Made by a program: the position numbers and the translations under genes. Under the pieces are notes generated by a model. It made no database searches. It was given only the letters and a program-made list of their open reading frames with translations, and was not told the DNA's origin. A DNA stretch of 64,000 nt from Lamellibrachia satsuma (taxonomy: Eukaryota; Annelida; Polychaeta; Sabellida; Siboglinidae): assembly GCA_033239005.1 (NCBI GenBank), contig BSQZ01000052.1, forward strand, positions 447,001 through 511,000, written 5' to 3'. Position 1 is the first letter of the stretch, and the number at the start of each line of letters is the position of its first letter. Of the stretch, positions 1 to 12,100 are shown in pieces.

Positions 1-89
1 AGCCTTGGTTCACAATATAATGAGAACATTACAATACTTCTGATATAAACAAGTTTGTTTGAAGTGCAGAGTTTATCATCTCGGTGTAC

Positions 90-163
90 CTTGTCTACTG
101 GGTCCTCCAAGTATAAGATGCCATTCTTCACAGAATTACTGAGATCTGATGGATCCAATACAC
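90..163 (-). CDS. PLCG: PLCG exon 15 (start of split PH domain)
   Basis: Residues 467-491. [19 protein letters not shown] is equivalent to vertebrate [19 protein letters not shown], the first strand of the split PH domain. Acceptor TTGCAG, donor GTACAC. The next exon (EWYPHYFVL-like) should lie beyond the left edge; positions 1-89 look intronic. Confidence 0.95.
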
Positions 164-3100
164 CTGCAAGGAAAGGGTTTATTACGAAAATTGCAAAACA
201 CTAATCTTCCAACAATAGACTTACACAAAGCAAACTAATCCTCAGATCTGCCACCACTCCCGGAATTATTACTTTAAAATGTCGATAACTTTCCTGACTG
301 AACAACACTGATGTATTACAGCGCCGTACAGTAAACAGTTATGTAATTTAAAACAATAGAAGTTCAGTAACAGTTCCCCACGTGGTGCTGTATGCCGCAA
401 CAGTGGTCATAATTTACATGAGACTGATATTAATTTAAATCAGTACGCGGGCCTTGACCCATTAGCAGGCTTTGTATGAATAGATAAATGTGGACAACTG
501 TGAATGGTCCCGAACTGGGACAAGAAGAAGTGGCACAAAGACAATGTGTTAGCAAGTGGCACAAAGACAATGTGTTAGCAAGTGGCACAAAGACAATGTG
601 TTAGCAAGTGTTTGCACATATACGTAGCTGTACAAAAGGATACTGCAATAAATATTTACAGTATTGCACACTGGTTGACATCAGGCTTGCAAACAAATGC
701 AAATGTATTCAAATGCACATTTGAGTGTTGACATTAAAATCCATATTCAGTTGCAGTCCTGATATTTCCAGTGCATTTGAATGCATATTCTAAACATCTG
801 TGTTTGAATACGACCCCTAAACATTTGTCTTTGTAATGGGCAATTCGTTTTTTAATTCTGCATTTTGCTCTGTAATCAGCAGAATTTGGCATAGTTGCCA
901 GTGTAATATAAAAAGCAAAACATCTGAAATGAATTCAGATGCATATGCAATTACATAACCAAAACATCTGCATTTACATTTGAATGTGACCCAAAACATT
1001 TGCATTTAAATGCGATCTTTGAAAATGGCATTTACATTTGAATAAAATAAACCATTTGCATTTAACTGCATTGAAAGGAGGAGATGGATGCGTTATGCAT
1101 AACTGATGAATTACAAAATATCAGACTGAGGTAGTTCGAACAGGTTATACGTAGAGAGGCTGCTGGTGCATGGAAGACACAGCAGGGGGCAGCAAAGGTT
1201 AAGAATGAGAGACGTGGTGAGGTTGTACACGAGGATGCAATGGACAGGACATCGTAGCGGAGGAGGTTCCAAGCAGCCACTCCCAACTCCTCCTTAGACA
1301 GTTGTAAGAAGATGACGACACGTCTGGTTGACATATGACTGTCTACTGACAAAACAAGTGAATCTTATTTGAGTTAGTGAGAGAACACTGACCATCGTCG
1401 AACTGGGTGACCCCTTCACCCAGCTCCTTCAACTTCTTGTGCTGAAACACAAATTAAAGCGATTGAAATAAATCCACATACACTGTGAAAACACATTTAC
1501 TTAGTGAGGCAGTCCCGTCGTGTTAATTATATTTTAATATACAAAGACTTTTTGATAAAGACTGGCAGGATTTTCTGCTTCCTGAAAACTAGTTTTTGTA
1601 GAATAGAATAATAATGCATGCATACATGTACACATGTCCAAACTATTTACAGTATAAACTATTTAACTGACAAACAAAGAAATTAAGTTCATTGGAGAAA
1701 GGCTCAATGCTATACATCTTCCAAGCATCACATGATCTATACATAACTACTGGTAAAGAGTATTCTATACATAACTACTGGTAAAGAGTATTCTATATAT
1801 AACTACTGGTAAAGAGTATTCTATACATAACTACTGGTAAAGAGTATTCTATACATAACTACTGGTAAAGAGTATTCTATACATAACTACTGGTAAAGAG
1901 TATTCTATACATAACTACTGGTAGAGTTTCCTTGTCATTTTGAAAAGGGCGTTGAAGGAAATTTCTTTCCATAATTATTACTTAACCAAACCAGGAGTAT
2001 TAATTTGATATCACTACATCACTGAAAGAGTGTAACAATATAAAGCAATACAGACTCACACTTTACTGACTCTGCATACGGTATTTCTTGTACACTGTAC
2101 AGACATTTTTATTTGTTCGATTAAAGTAAAATCAATGTCTGTCTGAACTAAACATCTGTCTGTCTGTGTATTTGTCTTGCTGTCCTGTCTGTCCGTCCGT
2201 CCATCTAACAACAGTTTGCTGTAGTCCGGTGACGAACCTTAAGTATGTCTGTCTGTGCTGTCCTGTCTCTCCGTCCGTCCGTCCATCTAACAACAGTTTG
2301 CTGTAGTCCGGTGACAAACCTTAAGTATGTCTGTCTGTGTATTTGTCTTGCTGTCCTGTCTGTCCGTCCAACCGTCCATCTAACAACAGTTTGCTGTAGT
2401 CCGGTGACAAACCTTAAGTATGTCTGTCTGTGTGTTTGTCTTGCTGTCCTCTCTGTCCGTCCATCCGTTCATCTAACAACAGTTTTCTGTAGTCCGGTGA
2501 CAAACCTTAAGTATGTCTGTCTGTGTGTTTGTCTTGCTGTCCTGTCTGTCCGTCCATCCGTCCATCTAACAACAGTTTGCTGTAGTCCGGTGACAAACCT
2601 TAAGTATGTCTGTCTGTGTGTTTGTCTTGCTGTCCTGTCTGTCCGTCCATCCGTCCATCTAACAACAGTTTGCTGTAGTCCGGTGACAAACCTTAAGTAT
2701 GATCTTATGTTTAGTTTGATTGGGCGATGGAAGCACTGAGCTGTTGGGGTCGACCGGGCCAGTGAGAAGCTGATCTCCAAAGACCTCCTTGAACGCATTT
2801 GCCATGTTCCTCTGTTGAACCAGCGAGCAGTGGTCCTCCAGTGACAGGATCAGGGCATAGCTATGAAAATACACGCTCACTATAGACAGGATCAGAGCGT
2901 AGCTACAAACACAAACACTTAATGTAGCCCGAATCAGGGCGTAGCTACAAACACACACGCTCATTGTAGACAGGATCAGTGCATAGCTACAAACACACAT
3001 GTTCAATGTAGACAGAATCAGAGCGTAGCCACAAACACACACGCTCATTGTAGACAGGATCAGTGCATAGCTACAAACACACATGTTCAATGTAGACAGA

Positions 3101-6100
3101 ATCAGGGCGTAGCTACAAACACACACGCTCACTGTAGACAGGATCAGTGCATAGCTACAAACACACATGTTCAACGTAGACAGAATCAGAGCGTAGCCAC
3201 AAACACATGCTCATTGTAGACAGGATCAGTGCATAGCTACGAACACACATGTTCAATGTAGACAGAATCAGGGCGTAGCTACAAACACACACGCTCATTG
3301 TAGACACGATCAGTGCATAGCTACAAACACACATGTTCAATGTAGACAGAATCAGAGCGTAGCCACAAACACACACGCTCACTGTAGACAGGATCAGGGC
3401 GTAGCTACAAAAGCACATATTCACTGTAGACAGGATCAGGGCATAGCTACAAACACACATGTTCACTGTAGAGAGGATCAGAGCGTAGCTACAAACACAG
3501 ACGCTCACTGTAGACAGGATCAGGGCGTAGCTACAAACACACATTGTTAGAACACATTCTAAGTAAAACGCTGGCATGATATTCTAAATTTTAGCTGCAT
3601 ATGGTTAGTTTTTATTATTTCTGTTAGGTGCATAACCCCCAAACCATGAGTTTTATTTCACTTTAAAGGGAATGTGCAATAGATTAAAACATCACATATA
3701 AAACTGCAAATTTAGATGTACTTTGAGACTGAACAAATCAGAGAATTGGGCATTTTAATTATATGAAACGCCCAAGCATATATACTGACAAGTTTCATAG
3801 GATGTAAAGGGTTAAGTACAAATGTTGAAGGTCACTCATATTGCTTCAGGTTAAGTTATTACTGGAAGCTGGTCAAATCACATTCTCCTAAACGGTTCTA
3901 GAAAAAATATCTAATTCCAAAACATTATCACAATTCAACTTTTAATGTACTTACTCGGAGGCGACAAACCCATGTTCCTTGATGGTGTTGAGCACATCAA
4001 TGAAGCGGATCTTCGACGTGAGTGTGTGTCCGTGGTATATGTGTGGGTAGCCGTCTGGACCGTCCCAACAGTCCACTGTAACAAACAACAGTCCACTGTA
4101 TCTAACAACCTACTGCAACAAACAACAGCCCTCTGTAGCAGACAACAGCCTACTGTAACAGACAACAATCCACTGTTACAGACAACAATCCACTGTAACA
4201 TACAACAGTTCACTCTAACAGACAACAGTCCACTTTAACACATAACAGTACATTGTAACATACAACAGTCCACTGTAACATACAACAGTCCACTGTAACA
4301 GACAACAGCTCACTGTAACAGACAACAGTCAGCTGTAACAGACAACAGCTCACTGTAACAGACAACAGTCCACTGTAACAGACAACAGCTCACTGTAACA
4401 GACAATAGTCAGCTGTAACAGACAACAGCTCACTGTAACATACAACAGTCCACTGTAACAGACAACAGCTCACCGTAACATACAACAGTCCACAGTAACA
4501 GACAACAGCTCACGGTAACAGACAACAGTCCACTGTAACAGACAACAGCTCACTGTAACAGACAACAGTCAGCTGTAACAGACAACAGCTCACGGTAACA
4601 GACAACAGTCCACTGTAACAGACAACAGCTCACTGTAACAGACAATAGTCAGCGGTAACAGACAACAGCTCACTGTAATATACAACAGTCCACTGTAACA
4701 TACAACAGCTCACTGTAACATACAACAGTCCACTGTAACAGACAACAGCTCATGGTAACAGACAACAGTCCACAGTAACAGACAACAGCTCACTGTAACT
4801 GACAACAGTCAGCTGTAACAGACAACAGCTCACGGTAACAGACAACAGTCCACTGTAACAGACAACAGCTCACTGTAACAGACAACAGCTCACTGTAACA
4901 GACAATAGTCAGCTGTAACAGGCAACAGCTCACTGTAACATACAACAGTCCACTGTAACATACAACAGCTCACTGTAACATACAACAGTCCACAGTAACA
5001 GACAACAGCTCACGGTAACAGACAACAGTCCACTGTAACAGACAACAGCTCACTGTAACAGACAACAGTCAGCTGTAACAGACAACAGCTCATGTTAACA
5101 GACAACAGTCCACTGTAACAGACAACAGTCCACTGTAACAGACAACAGTCCTCTGTTACAGACAACAGCCTGGTACAACAATGGCACAAGATGTATCAAA
5201 CAACATCACTTTGCCTTTCAAATTGGATTTTTATGAAGTACTATTTCTGCTTGTAAAAAACAATGATGGATGTGAACAGAATCTTAATAAAATACGAATC
5301 TGTAAGTTTTATGCTCAAAGCATTGACAACATATACTGTTTCTTGTCGACTAGAAATGGTGCAGTTGGTTGATAATGTTTGCAGTTGCAGATTTGTCTTT
5401 AAATGAGAGAACTCAGACAGTAAATCTTAACAAAATGTCTAAATTTGAACAGTGGCCGAGTCTCTCTCCAAATGCTGCGAAACATCGCCACCTACATTCA
5501 ATGCAGCGACAGCCGGTGCGCAATATGCGTGTATATGCTTCACATGATGATTCGCTTGAGAATTGGTCTCCTGTGAGGTATCTGCGGAGGCAAGCACAGC
5601 TCGAGTGAGGATACAAGCTTAATGAGGCACATGACAGAACATACACAACTGATAATGTAGTGGCAACATTGCATTACATAAAGGTCTACTGTACTTACTT
5701 TCTACATCCTCCAACACAACATAGACAGACATATCTCACTATAATTGAGCTAGAGTATGTTATGCCACTCCTCTTAGACCTTCTGCACCAAACATTCAGG
5801 CGTACATCTACGACATGTATGTAGCGCCCTCTAGCACATTATATCGAACCGATCAGTTGATGGTTTATGTAACTTGGAACAATCATCGAAAACGTGCATA
5901 GTTTTGCGAACAATTGTACATCATAACTACAAACATTCTACGAATTACCCATTTATTGTGTCCAGAGGATGGGTATTTTTGCTAGTAGTTACAATGAACT
6001 CTCACTATTTGGAACACGTTGGGACTTATCCAAAGTGCTCCATATATCCAATGTTCCTTATATGTATGGGTACATAAAACAGGGCAAGACAGGGCAGGGA

Positions 6101-9100
6101 CTTTCAAAGTTGTCCTTTAAGCAGATGTTCCTAACATCGGGAGTCTTTATAGCAAGAATCCACTGTACTAAATTGTGTTAACATTGCTATATCCTTGACA
6201 TCAACCTTGCAAGCATGACATGAATGTTTCTAAAACAGAGTACTTTGTTGGCAGAAATGGCTCACGTGTTGTGTGACGATGCGATCCAGTAGGAAGACAA
6301 GGGCTGATCCATGTCATTGTACTTCTGGGCGGCCGCCTCGTCCCAGATGCTGTTCTGCTTCGAGTAGACATAGTCCAGGAACTATAAAAAACAATGACAA
6401 ACTACAACATGGTGTGTATGGCTTATGGCTGACCAGATTTAAGACCTTTTTAAGGACCAACACCTTGAAAATTTAAGACGTTTTTCATTGACAAATTCAA
6501 TACAAAATAACAGATTTCATTCAAACATCATCTAGGGGCTATTTATTTATTTGGTGATCAAACTGTATAATTTGATTAATGACACTAAACAATTGTGTAG
6601 CTTAGGGCCACATTTGGAGAAAACAAATTTAAGAAATGTTAAGACCTTGAATGCAAGATCTAATTTAAGGTAGCTAGTTTCAGCAAAAGTTTTTAAGATC
6701 ACGGTGAAGGATATGGTCCCTTTGTTCTTTGCCGCAGGGCATGTCCACTATGCCCGGTATGCACTCTACTATCTACGAACTATGGAAGGCTTGCCCGATG
6801 GCACCACAAAACAGGTCTGTTCAATGGCATTTGGAGTGACACGGCCACTGAAACTCCCTTCATGAGGTATTGTCATGGACAGAGTGGGATAACTGGTATA
6901 ACTCTGAAACCGGAAACTCTGAAAACCTGGGTTTAGAGCTTGCATAGCTGCCATGGCATCATAGCTGCCATGGCATCATAGCTGCCATGGCATCATAGCT
7001 GCCATGGCATCATAGCTGCCATGGCATCATAGCTGCCATGGCATCATAGCTGCCATGGCATCATAGCTGCCATGGCATCAGCGACGACTTGAACGAGACG
7101 AGAGATCATAAATGACCATCTGCCTAAACTTCGCACAAAGAAGAAACAGCCGCAAGAATCAAATGAGACGATCAAGACAGGAAAGCTCTACGCGATAAAT
7201 TGGAACTTTGCATAGATCCACTTGACCCAGAGCAACATCCAGATGGGCTGATGAACATTGTCACTGGTCAAGTTGTGAATCACTCCTCGGTCAATGTCGA
7301 CAAGGCGCAATTGCTGGGAAAAACACAGATGGAGTCTTTCATGTTTCAATACCAAAAATTGTGACCACCAATGCTTTATCTAGGAAACACATTAAAGTCA
7401 GAGATGGTAAAGTGCTTGACACGGAAACCATCTATGCAAGAGCCATGGTCTACTGCACGCGATCTTGACACAACCAGGCTAATGGGCCATGAACTATCAC
7501 TTATCCCTACGTCTATGTTCGATGAAAATGGAAATATGAGGGATGCCAAAATGAAATCCAATCTCAAGAATGCGCTTAAGGTGGAAGTGTCAATACAGCT
7601 GGCTGAACAAGATGTGCAGGCAACATTCCTCGATGGGTGCGTTGTCCTCTACGTTGTGCCTTGGCCAACATCTGTCACTGTACATGACTACCTTGTCCGG
7701 TTCCGCAGTTACCTACACGGTCACTTGGCGAAAATTGAACGTCAGTCTACACATTATGTTGCACAGCTCGCCTGCCACCACAAAAAGTCGTCCTAACCGT
7801 CACCACAAACAAAGATCAATTGATTGCTCTCATTGTCGAGGATTTGGTTTCACACAAGGCTGACTTTCAAAAGCATAAACTAGTCGTCACTGGCAGAGAC
7901 CCGGTTCCTGTAGAAATCGCAAATGGTTGTGTAAACAAACGTCAAGACATGGCTACGACGCAGGAGGAGGGACACACTCTGGTTGTGCAACAAGTTTCAC
8001 GTGTAGAGGATGGTACTGTCCTGGTCGTTGCAGATGACACCGACATCTTTGTTCTCTTGTTGTATTTCTGTCACCAAGGCAGTATATCCTGCCAAGTTCT
8101 AATGGTTTCGCCAATTCAAGGACATGTCCTGGATATCAGCTGCAGAAGAGCACAGTTCCATCATCCCAGATCTACTAGCTGCTCACGGTCTCACAGGTTG
8201 TGATACTGTGGCGCCATACTTTGGCGTTGGCAAGGTTGCAGCTCTGAACATTCTGAGACATGGCCAACATTCTCTCAACTTTCTGGGAAACACAGGCGCA
8301 CCACCGTTTTTGGAAGTAGTGGACCAGGCCACACACTTCATGTTGGCCTGCTATGGTCAGCAAAGATGTCATTCGACGATGGAAGTACGCAAACAAATGT
8401 GGTTTTCTAAAGTAAGCAGAAGCAAGGCTTCCGCACCAAAGCTGTGTTCATGACCACCCGCAAGTGAAGCGTTCGAACAAAACGTAGCCAGAGCCCATCT
8501 GCAAGTAGCAATTTGGCTTCATGCTTTGGATCCCAACCCACCTGTACTAGACCCTACATCTTACGGTTGGTCACAGGAGGAGGGGAGTACTGCGCTACGT
8601 CGAACTACTGTCCCCCCAGACACCTCGTTAGCCCCAACTGGGTTGCTAAAGCTGATCAAGTGCTCATGTCAGAGTGAAATGCCATGTAGCATGAACAAGT
8701 GCAGCTGCAACAGCTCTGACATGGCATGCACACCATTTTGCGCATGCCAAGGTGGACAAGCCTGCCAAAATGAGAGCGGCAAGTACGTCCTACATGATGA
8801 AGATGAAGAGGACTGATGCTTAGAAAGGTAAGAATTTTACGAAAGACCTTATGTAATTCTCCTCATACGATAACACATGGAAAATAAATTTTGTCATGTT
8901 CTTATGTTTTTGTTCGCGGAACATGAAATATAGTCTTTTTTTCGCATAGTTGGCAACCATTTGTAGCATACTTATGGTCGCCATCTTGTTTTCTTTACAT
9001 TTTTTCATATAAATTATGGTGGAATTGAATTCCTCATGTCTGGAAACATATAAAATAACATTTCAATAATGTTTGTATCTTCTTGTCTGGTTGCAAAGAT

Positions 9101-12100
9101 ATGATAAAAAGTTGATTTTGATGGCCATTTTTTATTTATTTATTTTTCAAAATGCTCAAGGGTGAAAACTCCACACCCCCGGATGTCATTATATACATGC
9201 TAGAGATGAATAATCAACAAAGGAAAAACTATATCAGGCAAAAAGGGGTTATGTAAAACAATGCCATTTGGCTGCTGGACTAATTAAACACTGTTAGCGC
9301 TGATATTTGCTGGTTTAAAGACATGATTTAGTAGATATAGTACTGATGTGCACTGGAATCACAGTATCTGGATGATGTGTACCGCGTTCATGGCGAACGA
9401 CTAAAGCTGGTTCCAATATCTAAGCACACATGGTCATTACTATGGAAACATCGTCAGCGTTTCTAAGAAGTCAGGGGGATTTCCAAAAGGACTGATTTTT
9501 AAAGGATGGATTGGCAAAATTCGACGTTAGTGTCGGGTGGTTATTTGTGGTGTCGATGTTCAGTTCGATATTTCCTAGCATGAAAAAATCAGCTGACACG
9601 TTAGCCACCCCAGCTACCTTAATGCCTTATAAGCAACCTATACACATATTGTCCAATCCCCCTGAACTAGTGGCAGACATTTTATAGATGACCGCGAGAT
9701 GGATGACCGAGATGGAAATTACAAGACAGTTGAATAGTGGGAACTGACCTCCTGCTGGGTATAGTAGATCTCCCCTGCCCCTCGGCGAGGGTCGTCCAGA
9801 TATTCCAGCATGTGCTCCTTGACTGTCTTTGTGTTGTTTGCCATGACCTCCTACAAACCAGGGAGAGCTCTCAATGTCTACACATTTCATGCCACTGCTT
9901 TAGGGCATAATACCGACATTTTGTGTAAACAGTTTCCCAGATTTTTTTTTAAACTTCATCAAATAATTATTAACCACATCAATAGCACATCAGAACATAA
10001 CATTTAGTCTGCTGATGTGGAGACGGTCAGGGAAGATGACACTGCTGAAAGCAGTTTTGAGGAAACGGCACTGGTCATTTCTTAAAAGATGCACTAGGTA
10101 TTGTTCTGGATTTCTCACGTTCACAGTTTTTTTCCAACACACGATTGACAAATGGGCCACGCAAATTTAATGAACTATATAAGCAATGCAAACATTTTTG
10201 GAAATAATATTTTTTTCAGTAGGTATAGAGGTAAGATAAAGTGTTAACAAAATGTATCATATTGATATTCATGTGCAGTCTTTGGGGTTACAATATAGAT
10301 TAGTCTCTAACATTAGATCAAACTCAAACTTATTTTAAGCTGCATACAGCAAAACACCTTGTAATTGAAATGAAACACTTTGTAATTGAAGTGAAACACC
10401 TTGTAATTGAAGTGAAACACCTTGTAATTGAAGTGAAACACCTTGTAATTGAAGTGAAACACCTTGTAATTGAAGTGAAACACCTTGTAATTGAAGTGAA
10501 ACACCAATCTTTTGAACACTTATTTATATTTATAATAGTTTTTATGTCCTCTTTCTTCTAAAGCATATCAAAAAGTCTATGTTAGGCACACATTCCTTCA
10601 ATTGGCTGATGAAAACTAGGACCACAATAAGCACATGTGAAATACTGACATGGATCACAATTTTAAGTTAACACAAAAGGCATTTAAAAGCTTATTTCCA
10701 TCTAAATCTCGCTACACTGTATTACAATTTTCAACCACCATGTAGGATCTTTGCTACCGAGTCATATTCTCTACAGTCATGTATGTTATATTCTCTACAT
10801 GTATGTATGTTATATTCTCTACATCCATGTATATTATATTCTCTACATGCATGTATGTTATATTCTGTAGATGTATGTTATATTCTCTACATGTATGTAT
10901 GTTATATTCTCTACATCCATGTATGTTATATTCTGTAGATGTATGTTATATTCTGTAGATGTGTTATCTTCTCTAGATGTACGTATGTTATATTCTCTAG
11001 ATGTATGTGTTATATTCTGTAGATGTATGTATGTTATATTCTCTAGATGTATGCATGTTATATTCTCTAGATGTATGTTATATTCTTTAGATGTATGTAT
11101 GTTATATTCTCTAGATGTATGTATGTTATATTCTCTAGATGTATGTATGTTATATTCTCTAGATGTATGTTATATTCTCTAGATGTATGTATGTTATATT
11201 CTCTAGATGTAAGTTATATTCTCTAGATGTATGTTATATTTTCTAGATGTATGTTATATTCTCTAGATGTATGTTATATTCTCTAGATGTATGTATGTTA
11301 TACTCTCTAGATGTGTTATATTCTCTAGATGTACGTTATATACAAGCTGGGTGTAAATATGTGTGTTTAAATGCATGAAGCATAGTAAATGAGAAAAACG
11401 AATTAAATATTACGGTAGAAGATATTAACCCTCACACAACTGATCTAACCGAATCATGGGCCAACAAAGATATATCAGATGCTGAATTAGGACTGACAGG
11501 ATATGTAATGTTCAGGAGATATTGAATAGGAAGAAGCGGAGGGGGAGTCATTTTATATATTAAAGAATCTATTCAGGCTTACGAAATAAAATTAGAAAGG
11601 GAAGCAAATTGCGATTACAGGAACTTCGACATTAACTATTGGATTAGTTTACCGAATTCCAAACATAAACGAAGAGGATAACAGAACATTACAAAACGCT
11701 ATAAAGGAAATGAGTATATATATATACATATATATCAGGAGTAAACAAAACATAAGACAAGGTTGTACACTAGAAGACAGTATACTATCACAAGGTTTTT
11801 TAATGGCGGAAGACCTAAATGGATACTTCAGTTCAGTGTTTACCAGAGAGGATATTAGCTCATTACCAGTTCCAGATGCTAAATTTCAGGAGGCTAAATC
11901 AGACTATTTAGGGCAGTTAATTGTAACTCCAGAAATGGTAGCTAAGAAAATAAAGGCAATGAAGGACAATAAATCACCTGGAGTGGATGGAATTCCTCCA
12001 AAACTACTAATGGAAACAGTAGAACAAATTAGTATACCACTTGTAAGAGTAGGTTAGAGTGTTCACCTTGTCATTAAAAGAGGGTGTGGCTCCTGTTGGA

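Noticed and set aside
817..1352. Minus-strand ORFs as additional PLCG exons
   Set aside because: No similarity to PLCG. Exon 14 joins exon 15 directly in phase, and the sequence is repetitive CATTTGCATTT-type.
2245..3577. Repetitive ORFs ([12 protein letters not shown], [18 protein letters not shown])
   Set aside because: Readthrough of the 93-bp and 42-bp minisatellites. Only the short exon 13 portion is real coding sequence.
4065..5168. CRISPR-like regular array
   Set aside because: The units are contiguous with no unique spacers, and the locus is a eukaryotic intron. It is a minisatellite.
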